NCBI RefSeq assembly: GCF_000577275.2
Contig: NZ_HG916855.1
Location: 248,001-312,000 of the forward strand
Direction of reading: 5' to 3'
DNA length: 64,000 nucleotides
Source: Rhizobium favelukesii
GTDB taxonomy: Bacteria > Pseudomonadota > Alphaproteobacteria > Rhizobiales > Rhizobiaceae
This document shows, one piece after another, positions 17,670 to 26,845 of this stretch. The position numbers and the translations under genes are program-made. The notes beneath the pieces were generated by a model that was not told the DNA's origin, made no database searches, and was given only the letters and a program-made list of their open reading frames with translations. Position 1 is the first letter of the stretch. Each line of letters opens with the position of its first letter.

Positions 17670-18971
17670 TCATTGGCCGACGCCCTGTGGTGTCGATGCG
17701 GACATATCCGGCGATATTGACGCAGGTGTTTGGGACGCTGCGACAAGGGTGACCTTCAAGACGTCTCCCGGCCCCATTGACGTGGCCTCGGAAGCGGGTG
17801 TCTCGGTGCTCTTGCCACCACTGTTGCGGACGACGGTGTACACAAGCTTTGGTTTTCCAACGGGCCCCAACGACGCGCCCGATGCCAGGGTTTCCATAAG
17901 CACTTTCTGAGTTGTGATCTTCTTAACCTGCAAACTGCTCATAACGGCGCGCTCCGACTGCAAAGCCGAAGCAATTTCTGTCTGTCTTCTGTCTGCAAGT
18001 CCTTCAAGATCCCGCGTCGTCTGGCTGATGCTTTGCCGGGCCCGCATTATCAGGACGGTAAGATCAAGGCGCTCGTTCTGGTAAGCTCTTATCACGCGCT
18101 CGGCTTCTGCCTGTCGTGTTGCGACAAGTGCGCCGCGTTCAATGAGGGCAATGGTGCTATTGAGCTGCTGTTGCGCTGAGTTTATGTTTGCGTCCGTACT
18201 CTTTATCTTCGTTTCAAGCACGCTGATCTCGCTTGAGAGGAGATCGCGAAGCGCATTCAACGATTTCGTCTGCCTCGTAAGCTCGTTTGCCCTCGCCGAG
18301 AATATGGCCTCTTCCTGCTGGTATACGGCAGCGCCATCGCCATCGTTCGATTGTTTCTGTTTGGATCGGAACGTTGGCTGCCCCGCCATTTCTGCTTCCA
18401 GGCGCTCAATTTTTGCGGCACTGCGCATGATCGAGTCATCGATCTCCTTTGCATCGCCGACCAGTTTGAAAACCGCTTGTGGGCTTTCGGTCGCATCCAG
18501 TGCCCGCATCTGGCCTCCGCCCACCGCCAAGGCTTGAAGAACCGTCATCCCGGTTCGGAATTCATATTCGCCAGGATTTTTGACGTCGCCCACGACATAG
18601 ATCGGTGGGTATTTCAGGATTTCGATGGTAGCGGCTGGCTCGTCGACCAGCCCGATCTTTTCTTTCAGCTTTTTGGAGATGTCCGATGCCAGAGCCGCTT
18701 CGTCCTTGTTTTCAACGGACACGGCGCCAACCAGTGGGACAATGATTGTCCCCTGGTCCGAGACTGTATATTCCCCCCCCACGGCAGCCCATTGCTCGTA
18801 GCTTCCCTTCGTTGGCATCCACTGGACAAGCGTCAGCCGAATCTTCGTGTTGGGGAAAATTGGGGAGGCGAGGGCTGCGCCGACATTCAGGACAAACAGC
18901 AAAGCACTCGCAGTTGCAACAAGCCGTGGGACAGCGCGCGGAAGCTTGTCGAAACCTGTGTGCAATATCAT
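17670..18971 (-). CDS. Polysaccharide export protein, ExoF/OPX-like
   Basis: The ATG at 18971 has GGAG six bases before it; an upstream TTG (18986) lacks such a site. The 433-residue protein has an N-terminal signal (VPRLVATASALLFVLNVGAALAS) without a lipobox Cys. Next is a PES-type domain with YTVSDQGTIIVPLVGAVSV near 70-90, an SLBB-like segment PIYVVGDVKNPGEYEFRTG near 120-145, and a long coiled coil of about 170 residues. This is the layout of rhizobial ExoF rather than the lipoprotein Wza. It should span the periplasm and connect to export. A run of eight C on the plus strand (18773-18780) encodes Gly-Gly in the PES domain and is a possible slippage site. Confidence 0.82.
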   Translation of the reverse strand: MILHTGFDKLPRAVPRLVATASALLFVLNVGAALASPIFPNTKIRLTLVQWMPTKGSYEQWAAVGGEYTVSDQGTIIVPLVGAVSVENKDEAALASDISKKLKEKIGLVDEPAATIEILKYPPIYVVGDVKNPGEYEFRTGMTVLQALAVGGGQMRALDATESPQAVFKLVGDAKEIDDSIMRSAAKIERLEAEMAGQPTFRSKQKQSNDGDGAAVYQQEEAIFSARANELTRQTKSLNALRDLLSSEISVLETKIKSTDANINSAQQQLNSTIALIERGALVATRQAEAERVIRAYQNERLDLTVLIMRARQSISQTTRDLEGLADRRQTEIASALQSERAVMSSLQVKKITTQKVLMETLASGASLGPVGKPKLVYTVVRNSGGKSTETPASEATSMGPGDVLKVTLVAASQTPASISPDMSASTPQGVGQ

Positions 18972-19318
18972 GTAACGCTCCAACAAGATTTCGCGACACC
19001 TCGAGCTGAAGCAGGAGCTGCCGTGGGTGCTGTCTGGTACAGCGATGATTTTATTCTTTCATTCTACGGTATCGCTATCTTTCGGGGCAATATGCCAGAA
19101 GTAATCAATAGGAGTTAGTCTTCGCGACACTCAAAAGAATTGATTGGCTGGAATCAGTAACGAAACATGACGGCAAGGCGAGATTGAAAGCTACCCAAAT
19201 GGACTAGCGAACGACCATGCCATATACACTAACGACCAACTATCATGCCTTTCAAATCTGGTCGAAGATGACACCTCGCACTACGCCGCTCTAGTTTTCA
19301 AGTTCGGATATATTCGTA
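18972..19318. promoter_or_regulatory. Divergent promoter region of the export and chain-length genes
   Basis: These 347 bp lie between the leftward OPX/flippase pair and the rightward chain-length/BY-kinase pair, so both promoters must be here. The stretch 19050-19260 is AT-richer than the genes. I could not assign -35/-10 elements or an operator. Confidence 0.4.
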
Positions 19319-20773
19319 ATGGGTGACATCGATGTCCACTTTTACCTTTCAATTCTTCGACGGAGGTTGCCGTATATCCTGCTGTGCGTAACAGCGAGTA
19401 CGGTTCTGGCTCTTATTTTTGCGGTATTTCAGCCACGCACCTATCAGTCGTCGGCAAAGATCCTGGTCGAGGCGCCGCAGATCCCCGTCAACCTCGTCCG
19501 GTCCACTGTCCAGACCAGTTCCATGGGCCAGTTGCAAATAATCCAGCAGCAGGTGACGACGCGGGACAATCTTGTCAAACTCGCAGCAAAGCTCGACATC
19601 TACGCCGGCGAAAAGGAACAGCCGCCGGTCGAATACCTTGTAAAAAACATGCGTTCCCGCATCATTTTTGAAGAAACAGAATTGAGCGGCGGCGACGGTG
19701 CATCGGTATTCACGATTGGGTTCGAGGCCAAGTCCCCGCTCCTGGCAGCGCAGGTCGCCAATGAGCTTGCGACATCGATCCTGTCCGGCAATCAGAAACA
19801 AAGAACAGACAGGGCAGGAAATACTCTGGAGTTCTTTGACGACGAGGTGAAAAGACTGGATGGCGACCTTGCTCGTGTCGAGGCGGAACTCCTGAAATTC
19901 AAGAACGAAAACAGAGAAACGCTTCCCGAAAGCCTGGGTTTTCGTCGCACACAGCAGAGCGCATTGCAGGAACGGCTGATATCGCTCGAGCGGGAGCAAT
20001 CGGATCTTCGCACAAGACGCAGTCTTCTGGTTGAAACCTACATGGTTACCGGCAAATATCCCACCGGCGAGCCTTTGACTGCGGAACAACAAATGCTGCT
20101 CGATCTGAACAAGGCCCTTTCCGATCAGCTTACGGTATTCTCGGAAACGAGCCCAAACATAGTCGCGCTGCGGGCGCGCATCGCCGCACTGCGCGGCAAG
20201 GTGGTCCCCAAGAAGCAAGAGGGTGGCGACACCAAGGCGCCATCGGGTCTTGATTTTCAGCTCTCCGACGTGGACAGGCGGATTGAAGCGATCGAACAGG
20301 AGCGGGCGCAGATAACCGGGAAGATTGAAGAACTGACGCAATCCATCCGCGCCACGCCAGCCACCGATATTCGACTGAACGCCCTTGAGCGCACGCTTGC
20401 GAATACGCAAACGCAGTACAACACGGCAATTGCCAAACGGGCAGAAGCCTCGTTGGGCCAGCAGATGGAGGCACGTTCCGACGGCGGGCGATTCTCACTT
20501 CTGGAGGAAGCCACCCAACCGCAACAACCACTGCGATCGAAACGTCGTCTCATCGTTATTGGCGGCATCCTCGCAGGGCTTGGCTTGAGTCTCGCAGTCA
20601 TCGCATTGCTTGAAATACTGAACAAGACGATCCGCCGGCCGGCTGAATTGGTCCAGATGCTCCAGGCGCAGCCACTTGCGGTTATTCCTTTCATCAACAC
20701 CCCCTACGAAACCCGAACGCCACCATTGAAAAGGAAGCTCAATAGCGTCACGCGAATATTCAGCCACCGTTGA
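19319..20773 (+). CDS. GumC/Wzz-type chain-length co-polymerase without kinase domain
   Basis: The 484-residue protein has a first membrane helix near residues 16-37, a Wzz domain in the periplasm (RTYQSSAKILVEAPQ) and a long coiled coil rich in E/R/L from about 180 to 380. A second membrane helix follows near 408-430 (LIVIGGILAGLGLSLAVIA). PCP-2a proteins such as ExoP continue into a cytoplasmic tyrosine kinase, but this one stops about 55 residues after the second helix. The kinase is a separate gene 92 bp downstream. It sets polymer length together with the Wzy-like polymerase. Confidence 0.85.
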   Translation: MGDIDVHFYLSILRRRLPYILLCVTASTVLALIFAVFQPRTYQSSAKILVEAPQIPVNLVRSTVQTSSMGQLQIIQQQVTTRDNLVKLAAKLDIYAGEKEQPPVEYLVKNMRSRIIFEETELSGGDGASVFTIGFEAKSPLLAAQVANELATSILSGNQKQRTDRAGNTLEFFDDEVKRLDGDLARVEAELLKFKNENRETLPESLGFRRTQQSALQERLISLEREQSDLRTRRSLLVETYMVTGKYPTGEPLTAEQQMLLDLNKALSDQLTVFSETSPNIVALRARIAALRGKVVPKKQEGGDTKAPSGLDFQLSDVDRRIEAIEQERAQITGKIEELTQSIRATPATDIRLNALERTLANTQTQYNTAIAKRAEASLGQQMEARSDGGRFSLLEEATQPQQPLRSKRRLIVIGGILAGLGLSLAVIALLEILNKTIRRPAELVQMLQAQPLAVIPFINTPYETRTPPLKRKLNSVTRIFSHR

Positions 20774-20865
20774 CGTCGTGGGATGACTGCCGGTCTTCCC
20801 GGACTGCTGGCCAAAAAGTGAACCCGAGTAGCGTCATGCTTCGACGCAGTGATTGAGGAAATGCA

Positions 20866-21657
20866 ATGGAATTTGTTGGCAGATCGTCGCGCAGTAGAGG
20901 AATTGCCGAGATGGACGATCGGAGCCCGGCATTGCCGGAACCGCTGGATATTGTGCGAGGCGCATGGGAGGGACTACCCCCGCTTGTTGTTGACCACGAT
21001 GCAGCTGCCAACAATCGCGTCATCACTTTGAACGGATCATCCCCGGCTCATGCTGCCTTTGACATGATGCGCACAAAGCTGCTGCGTCTGCTTAGGGAGA
21101 ACAAGTGGACCTCGGTTGCCATCACGTCTCCGACCCCTTCATGCGGGAAGACCTGCGTTGCGCTGAACCTCGCATTCAGTCTGGCCAATCAGGGGGATTG
21201 TCGAACTGTGCTCGTCGATCTCGATCTACGGCGCCCGCAGATCGGCAAGGCCCTTGGCATCAAAAATTCAGGCTCAATCGAGAGCTTCCTGAAGGGGGAC
21301 GCTGGCTTACGCGAAACGTTCTTTCGATACGGAGACAACCTCGCGATTGCGCCAAACCGACAGCCAATGCGCTTCTCGGCCGAACTCCTTCAAAGTGGCG
21401 CGGCATCTCAATCACTACAAGCGATGCGTCAGGAGGTAAAACCGGACGTCATCCTCTATGATTTGCCGCCTATGCTGTCGACCGATGATGTACTTGCGTT
21501 CCTGCCGAATGTAGACGGCGTCATCCTCGTTGCTGCTTCCGACCAAAGCACGATGAGCGAAGTGGATATTTGCGAGCAGAGCCTGCAGGAGAAGACGAAC
21601 GTGCTAGGCGTTGTCCTCAACAAGAGCCAACACAGTCAGACGCAATACGGCTACTGA
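20866..21657 (+). CDS. Bacterial tyrosine kinase (BY-kinase), CpsD/CapB-like
   Basis: GAGGAA precedes the ATG. The 263-residue cytoplasmic protein has the BY-kinase motifs: Walker A in SPTPSCGKTC (88-97), Walker A-prime VLVDLDLRRP (115-124) and Walker B VILYDLPPM near 184. The usual C-terminal tyrosine cluster is reduced to QYGY at the very end, so autophosphorylation sites are few. With the preceding chain-length protein it forms a two-polypeptide version of Wzc/ExoP, an arrangement usual in Gram-positives. It should control polymerisation by phosphorylation cycles. It converges with the FadB-like gene, with only 30 bp between. Confidence 0.85.
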   Translation: MEFVGRSSRSRGIAEMDDRSPALPEPLDIVRGAWEGLPPLVVDHDAAANNRVITLNGSSPAHAAFDMMRTKLLRLLRENKWTSVAITSPTPSCGKTCVALNLAFSLANQGDCRTVLVDLDLRRPQIGKALGIKNSGSIESFLKGDAGLRETFFRYGDNLAIAPNRQPMRFSAELLQSGAASQSLQAMRQEVKPDVILYDLPPMLSTDDVLAFLPNVDGVILVAASDQSTMSEVDICEQSLQEKTNVLGVVLNKSQHSQTQYGY

Positions 21658-21687
21658 GACAAGCCGCGGCCCGGATAGTCCTGCTCC

Positions 21688-23721
21688 CTATTCAACCCAT
21701 CCCTCAAACTGATTGCAGGGCGGCTCGGCCAGACCGTCTGCCGCGAGCGCGTTGAGCCTGACAGCAATTTCTGTCAGTCCGCGCTCTTCAGCATAATGCA
21801 TCAGACCACCCCGCCAGCGTGGGAACCCATATCCGTGGATTTCTACAAGGTCGATGTCGGCTGACCTGAGCGCGACCTTATCCTTCAGGATCTTCGCGGC
21901 CTCGTTGACCATCGGCAAGACGATGCAGTCGATGATCGCAGCCTCATCCCATTGCCGTTGTGGCGTTCCGGTCGCAAGCTCGCCGATGATGCCAGCAACG
22001 ATTTTCGAAGGTTGCGGCGTACGGTCGCCCTTGGTGTAGTCGTACCATCCACCGCCACTCTTGTGCCCAAAGCGCTCCAATGCACAAAGCCGCTCAGCGA
22101 CCGGTGCAAAGGGAGTATCGCCGCGCGCATGCGCCGCCCGGCGTTGGAAGGCAGCAATGTCGAGACCGCCGAGGTCCTGAGCCTCGAAGGGGCCCATCGG
22201 AAAGCCGAAGGTGCGCATCGCCGCATCGACCGCCTGTGGTGTCGCGCCTGCTAGCAACAGGCGCTCGGCCTGGGCGCGGGTCATTTTCAGGATCCGGTTG
22301 CCAATAAAGCCATCGCAGATGCCGGCGCGCACCGGAATCTTGTTCAGCATGCGGGCGAGCGCAAAACCCGTCGCCAGTGTCGCCGCCGTGGTTTGAGCTG
22401 TCGGCACGATCTCCAGCAGTTTCATGACATGAGCCGGGCTGAAGAAGTGCAACCCGACAAAGCGCTCTGGATGCTTGATGCCGGCCGCAATCTCTTCTGG
22501 ATCGAGGTAGGAGGTGTTGGTGGCAAGCACGGCGTCAGCGCGGCAAACTGCAGACAGCCTGCTGAAGACGTCGCGCTTGACGTCGATATCCTCAAATACC
22601 GCCTCTATGACGAGGTCGACTCCGGCGAGAAGGCCATAGTCGGTCGTGCCCGTTACGGCCGACAGCCGCTCGGCCGCGGCTTCGGAACTGATCTTACCGC
22701 GCTTGACCAAACCGTCAATAATCGAGCGCAGGTTGGAAAGGCCGCGTTCGAGCGCAACCTCGTCGCGCTCCACCAGCGTGACGGGCAATCTCGCGTCGCA
22801 AAGGGCTGCCGCGATTCCTGCACCCATGGTTCCGCCACCGATCACAGCGGCAGAACGGATCCTCCGGGGCTCGACACCGCCAAGCTCCGGCGGCCTCAGG
22901 GCTGCACGTTCCGCGAAGAAAACATGGCGCAAGGCAGAAGCCTGGGACGAGCCGCGCAACTCGAGAAACGTCTGGCGTTCGAAGGCCATTGCAGCCTCGA
23001 AATCGGCCTCAGCCGCCGTGCGCACGCAGGCGAGTGCACGGAGCGGCGCGTCCTCGCGCTTGGCGCGGCCGGCAACCACCGTCGTGCTCGTTTCCCAAAA
23101 CGCTGCGTCCACTGCGGGCACACCTCGTTGGCGAAGTGGAAGCGGAAGAGACTGATCGAGGGCCGCGCGCGCAAAGTCGATCGCCCCCTTTTCCAGATCA
23201 CCTTCGACGACCGCGTCAATCAGACCCTGCGCACGGGCCCTGGGCGCGGCCACCGGCGTGCCGGTTGTGACCATTTCCGCGGCAAGCGCCGGCCCGACGA
23301 GCCGTGGCAGCCGCACCGTGCCGCCGGCGCCTGGTACGATGCCAAGGCGGACTTCGGGCAAGCCGACGCTCGCTGACGGTACCGCCACGCGAAAACGGCA
23401 GCCGAGCGCTACTTCGAAGCCGCCGCCAAGCGCACTGCCGTGAATTGCGGCGACCCATGGCTTGGCTGCCGTCTCGATGCGTGCGACGAGATCCGGTAGG
23501 TGAGGGGGTGTCGGGGGCTTTCCGAATTCGTTGACGTCGGCACCGGCGATGAAGGTCCGCCCCTCGCAGATCAGAACCACTGCGCGCACCGATGGATCGG
23601 CGTCCAGCGTCTCAGCCGCATTCCACAAATCCTGCCGCAGCGCCTGCGACAGGGCGTTGACGGGCGGGTTGTCGATGGTGACGATGGCGACGTCGCCGGC
23701 GCGTTCGATGGTCACGGTCAT
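21688..23721 (-). CDS. Bifunctional enoyl-CoA hydratase/3-hydroxyacyl-CoA dehydrogenase
   Basis: The preferred start is ATG at 23721 ([25 protein letters not shown]); an in-frame TTG at 23766 has no ribosome site. The 677-residue protein has an N-terminal crotonase domain ([41 protein letters not shown] with the catalytic Glu). A 3-hydroxyacyl-CoA dehydrogenase follows ([15 protein letters not shown] site near 290; [15 protein letters not shown] with the catalytic His). A C-terminal domain with [12 protein letters not shown] closes it. It is encoded behind paaN on the same strand, so it probably performs the PaaF and PaaH steps from dehydroadipyl-CoA to 3-oxoadipyl-CoA. Confidence 0.88.
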   Translation of the reverse strand: MTVTIERAGDVAIVTIDNPPVNALSQALRQDLWNAAETLDADPSVRAVVLICEGRTFIAGADVNEFGKPPTPPHLPDLVARIETAAKPWVAAIHGSALGGGFEVALGCRFRVAVPSASVGLPEVRLGIVPGAGGTVRLPRLVGPALAAEMVTTGTPVAAPRARAQGLIDAVVEGDLEKGAIDFARAALDQSLPLPLRQRGVPAVDAAFWETSTTVVAGRAKREDAPLRALACVRTAAEADFEAAMAFERQTFLELRGSSQASALRHVFFAERAALRPPELGGVEPRRIRSAAVIGGGTMGAGIAAALCDARLPVTLVERDEVALERGLSNLRSIIDGLVKRGKISSEAAAERLSAVTGTTDYGLLAGVDLVIEAVFEDIDVKRDVFSRLSAVCRADAVLATNTSYLDPEEIAAGIKHPERFVGLHFFSPAHVMKLLEIVPTAQTTAATLATGFALARMLNKIPVRAGICDGFIGNRILKMTRAQAERLLLAGATPQAVDAAMRTFGFPMGPFEAQDLGGLDIAAFQRRAAHARGDTPFAPVAERLCALERFGHKSGGGWYDYTKGDRTPQPSKIVAGIIGELATGTPQRQWDEAAIIDCIVLPMVNEAAKILKDKVALRSADIDLVEIHGYGFPRWRGGLMHYAEERGLTEIAVRLNALAADGLAEPPCNQFEGWVE

Positions 23722-23810
23722 GATGTCATATTCCCACGTAGGCTTCGCGAATGCGTTTATCGGCAATCAGGTGCTCCCCCCAAGAGAACATAGGTTAAGT
23801 CAAAGCCCCG

Positions 23811-25469
23811 TCACGCCGCCTTCGGGCGGCGCCACATGACGATACGGAATCGGTTGGCCACGAAGGCTGTGTCTGTCAGGCTGGCGTTGCCTGCCGGGTT
23901 GGCACCGGTGACATGGAAATCACTGAACGCAGCACTCTGGTTGACGAAGATGCCGCCAGTCAGATTGATCGAGAGGTTGACGCCGGCCTTTGCGAAGGCG
24001 TCCACGGCAGCGTCAGTTCGGTTGTCGTTCGTGTCGTAGAGTGCCGCGGTGATGGCACCTTTGCGGCGGGCAAGCGTTGCCGCTTTTGCGATGCCGTCGT
24101 CTGCATCCGCGACGCCGACGATGAAGGCGATCGGACCGAAGCGCTCTTCCTCATGCGCATCCGTCTTGTCGGCATCGACGGCAAGGACGAGGGGTGTTGC
24201 CGTGCGCGCATCTCCAGCGTTGATCGGGGCAGAATCGCGAATGATCGTTCCGAGGCCACGGGCTGTCGCAATACGGGCCAAGGTTGCCGGATTGGCGATA
24301 GCGCCACAGACGCCGGCGGCGCGCGCCGGATCGGCAACAAGGTCGTCGATTGCCGCAACAATACCCCCTGCAACATCGTCGAAGCTCTTGTGACCCTGGT
24401 TCGTCTCTATGCCGTTCCTGGGGACGTAGATGTTCTGGGGCGCGGTGCACATCTGGCCACTGTAGAGGCAGAGGGAGAAGGCGATGTTGGCGCACATCCC
24501 GGCGAAATCGTCTGTGGCAGCGACGACGATCGAATTGACACCGGCCTCCTCCGTGTAGAGAGGAGCCTCTCCGGCATGCCGGCGCAGCCAATCGCCGAAG
24601 CTGTTCGAGCCCGTATAATCGATGATCGACACGGCATCGTTCTCAACGAGATCGCGGGTGATTTCGGCGCCGGGCGCATCAGCGGCGAGGAGCGCGACGT
24701 CGGCGGCAAATCCTTCTTGGCTCAACACCTGACGGATGACCGAAACGGTGATTGCCAACGGCAGGATTGCGCCCGGATGGGGCTTGACGATGACCGTGTT
24801 GCCGGTCGCAAGGCTGGCAAACAGGCCCGGATAGCTGTTCCAGGTCGGGAAGGTCTGGCAGCCGATTACCAGCGAGACGCCACGCGGCACGATCCGCCAG
24901 TGCTTTTCGAGAACGATTGGCTCGGCTATTCCTTGCGGTTTGGTCCAAACGGCCTGAGCGGGCGTGCGGGTCATCTCTTGGAAGGCATAGGCAAGGGCCT
25001 CAAGACCACGATCCTGCGCATGCGGGCCGCCGGCCTGGAACGCCATGGCAAACGCCTGCCCGGTCGTATGCATGACGGCGTTGGCCATTTCGAAGCTGAT
25101 GCGATTGAGGCGGGCGAGAATTTCAAGGCAGATCCCGACGCGCGTTTCCGCTGATGCGGCAGCCCATGCGGGAGCCGCAGTCCTGGAGGCTTCAACCAGC
25201 GTTATGGCGTCCACAGCCGGATAGGTGATGCCAAGGGGCGGGCCGAACGGCGAAACCTCAGTGCCAACCGTTGCCGTTGCCGGATGACCGGGCAGATCGA
25301 AGGGCCTGCCAAGCCGGGCATTGTAGGAGGACAGACCATCGTCCTTGGCGGTTTCGCCATAGATCTTGCCACTCGGGACTTCGGGATAGGCCGACCAGTA
25401 GCCGCGTTCCTGCGCTGCCTTCAGGGCTGCGGCAAGGGTCTGCTGGTGGCGGGCAAACAGGGTGTGCAT
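23811..25469 (-). CDS. paaN: Phenylacetate degradation protein PaaN (aldehyde dehydrogenase fold)
   Basis: The 552-residue protein starts at an ATG behind GAGAGG and has the characteristic PaaN N-terminus (MHTLFARHQQTLAAAL...RGYWSAYPEVPS). An aldehyde dehydrogenase fold follows, with GCQTFPTWNSYPG, YTEEAGVNSIVV and the catalytic Cys in YSGQMCTAPQNIY. It lacks the MaoC domain found in PaaZ, which is encoded separately in this window. PaaN proteins are regarded as semialdehyde dehydrogenases in phenylacetate ring cleavage, so the cell has two candidates for the aldehyde step. It is divergent from paaG, sharing a promoter region with a 12-bp operator-like palindrome. Confidence 0.88.
   Translation of the reverse strand: MHTLFARHQQTLAAALKAAQERGYWSAYPEVPSGKIYGETAKDDGLSSYNARLGRPFDLPGHPATATVGTEVSPFGPPLGITYPAVDAITLVEASRTAAPAWAAASAETRVGICLEILARLNRISFEMANAVMHTTGQAFAMAFQAGGPHAQDRGLEALAYAFQEMTRTPAQAVWTKPQGIAEPIVLEKHWRIVPRGVSLVIGCQTFPTWNSYPGLFASLATGNTVIVKPHPGAILPLAITVSVIRQVLSQEGFAADVALLAADAPGAEITRDLVENDAVSIIDYTGSNSFGDWLRRHAGEAPLYTEEAGVNSIVVAATDDFAGMCANIAFSLCLYSGQMCTAPQNIYVPRNGIETNQGHKSFDDVAGGIVAAIDDLVADPARAAGVCGAIANPATLARIATARGLGTIIRDSAPINAGDARTATPLVLAVDADKTDAHEEERFGPIAFIVGVADADDGIAKAATLARRKGAITAALYDTNDNRTDAAVDAFAKAGVNLSINLTGGIFVNQSAAFSDFHVTGANPAGNASLTDTAFVANRFRIVMWRRPKAA
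23814..23831 (-). terminator. GC-rich UUCG-type hairpin at the end of paaN
   Basis: CGCCGCC-TTCG-GGCGGCG forms a 7-bp stem with a tetraloop spanning the last codons of paaN. There is no U-tract after it, so it could stabilise the mRNA end or slow ribosomes rather than terminate transcription. It could also be only a consequence of the RRPKAA coding end. Confidence 0.25.
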
Positions 25470-25503
25470 TCACATGGTCCTCTCATGCTCTGGATTTATA
25501 ATT

Positions 25504-25515
25504 GACCGGCCGGTC
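25504..25515. promoter_or_regulatory. Operator-like palindrome in the paaN-paaG divergent region
   Basis: GACCGGCCGGTC is a perfect 12-bp palindrome sitting in the 102-bp divergent region beside AT-rich promoter-like sequence (TTTATAATTG). It differs only in the two central bases from the palindrome upstream of the thiolase gene at 46526, and by one base from a copy at 26816. It is most simply the binding site of a TetR-type repressor, plausibly PaaR, encoded nearby. Confidence 0.6.
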
Positions 25516-25571
25516 GGTTTATGCAAGAGTTTTTTCATGAACCGCCCGATCCTGGCGGAACTGGAGGAAAC

Positions 25572-26366
25572 ATGTCCGAATCCGACACCGTCCTGTCGGC
25601 GTTTGCCGATGGCGTCCTTACGCTGACCCTCAACCGCCCCGACAAGCTCAATGCCTTCAACGAGGACATGCATCGGGCTCTGCGCGCCGGTTTTAAGCGT
25701 GCGCATGACGATGCGTCCGTGCGCGCCGTGCTTCTTACCGGAGCTGGTCGAGGCTTCTGCGCCGGGCAGGATCTCGGCGATCGCGATCCACGCAAGGGCG
25801 GCGCTGCTCCCGACCTCGGGCGCACGATCGAGCTCTTTTATAACCCGCTGATCCGCCTCATCAGGACACTCGACAAGCCCGTCATCTGCGCGGTGAACGG
25901 CGTCGCAGCCGGCGCCGGCGCCAACATTGCGCTTGCCTGCGACATCACCCTGGCTGCGCGCTCGGCGCGCTTCATTCAGGCCTTTGCCAAGATCGGCCTG
26001 GTGCCTGATTCCGGCGGGACCTGGAGCCTGCCCCGCCTGCTTGGTGAAGCGCGTGCCAAGGCGCTCGCAATGACAGCAGAGCCGCTCGACGCGGAAACGG
26101 CGGCAGGCTGGGGCCTGATCTGGAAGGTGGTCGAAGATGCCACACTCCTTGATGAAGCTACCGCACTTGCTGTCAGGCTTGCCGCCGGGCCGACAAGGGG
26201 CCTTGGCATGACCAAGCGCGCCATTCAGGCCGCGGCGACCAACTCGCTGGATGAGCAGCTGGAGCTGGAACGCGATCTTCAACGTGAGGCTGGGCGCAGC
26301 GCCGACTACGCCGAGGGCGTCTCCGCATTCCTGGAAAAGCGCAAGCCGGAGTTCAGGGGACAATGA
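25572..26366 (+). CDS. paaG: 1,2-epoxyphenylacetyl-CoA isomerase PaaG
   Basis: ATG at 25572 follows GGAGGAA, giving 264 residues; the upstream in-frame extension has no support. It is a single-domain crotonase with GRGFCAGQDLGDRD (oxyanion hole) and VNGVAAGAGANIALACDI. The segment KIGLVPDSGGTWSLPRLLG carries the Asp typical of PaaG in place of the hydratase Glu. PaaG converts ring-1,2-epoxyphenylacetyl-CoA into oxepin-CoA and also shifts the double bond in dehydroadipyl-CoA. It heads the plus-strand operon paaG-paaI-paaK and overlaps paaI by ATGA. Confidence 0.92.
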   Translation: MSESDTVLSAFADGVLTLTLNRPDKLNAFNEDMHRALRAGFKRAHDDASVRAVLLTGAGRGFCAGQDLGDRDPRKGGAAPDLGRTIELFYNPLIRLIRTLDKPVICAVNGVAAGAGANIALACDITLAARSARFIQAFAKIGLVPDSGGTWSLPRLLGEARAKALAMTAEPLDAETAAGWGLIWKVVEDATLLDEATALAVRLAAGPTRGLGMTKRAIQAAATNSLDEQLELERDLQREAGRSADYAEGVSAFLEKRKPEFRGQ

Positions 26367-26812
26367 CCGACAGGCTCGTTCTGACGGCGCAGGAGCTTGC
26401 CGACGCCTGCGCGGACGCGATGTGGCGCGAGGATAACGCCACGCGTCATCTCGGCATGGCCGTGGAGCAGGTAGCACCGGGCGTGGCGGTGATCTCGATG
26501 GTTATCAAGCCTGAAATGACCAACGGTCATGGAACCTGCCATGGCGGATACATCTTCACGCTGGCCGATTCCGCCTTCGCCTTTGCCTGCAACACCTACA
26601 ACCAGCGGGCCGTCGCGCAACATTGCTCGGTCACCTACATCGCACCGGCCATTGCCGGCGACCGGTTGACGGCAACGGCGCGCGAGGTTTCGCGGCGCGG
26701 TCGCGGCGGCATCTACGACATCAACGTGACCAATCAGAACGGCGAGCAGATAGCCGAATTTCGCGGTCACTCGCGCACCGTCAAGGGCACCCTCTTGCCG
26801 GAGCGGCCTTAA
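26363..26812 (+). CDS. paaI: Hydroxyphenylacetyl-CoA thioesterase PaaI
   Basis: The 149-residue hot-dog protein starts in an ATGA overlap with paaG. It has the PaaI signature NGHGTCHGGYIFTLADSAFAFACN, containing the active-site region that includes the Asp (LAD) of the dimer interface, and VTYIAPAIAGDRLTATARE. PaaI releases CoA from ring-hydroxylated phenylacetyl-CoA and other dead-end thioesters, freeing the CoA pool when the pathway stalls. Confidence 0.9.
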   Translation: MTDRLVLTAQELADACADAMWREDNATRHLGMAVEQVAPGVAVISMVIKPEMTNGHGTCHGGYIFTLADSAFAFACNTYNQRAVAQHCSVTYIAPAIAGDRLTATAREVSRRGRGGIYDINVTNQNGEQIAEFRGHSRTVKGTLLPERP

Positions 26813-26815
26813 AGC

Positions 26816-26827
26816 GACCGGCCGTTC
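26816..26827. promoter_or_regulatory. Third operator-like site, before paaK
   Basis: GACCGGCCGTTC matches 11 of 12 positions of the palindrome at 25504. It lies in the 33-bp gap between the paaI stop and paaK start, just ahead of the paaK ribosome site. It may give paaK extra control or act as an auxiliary operator, or it could be chance. Confidence 0.4.
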
Positions 26828-26845
26828 ATCTTGGAGGAGACAGAC

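Noticed and set aside
23913..25154. 413-codon open frame opposite paaN
   Set aside because: Shadow of paaN with an Arg/Gly-rich, domain-less product.
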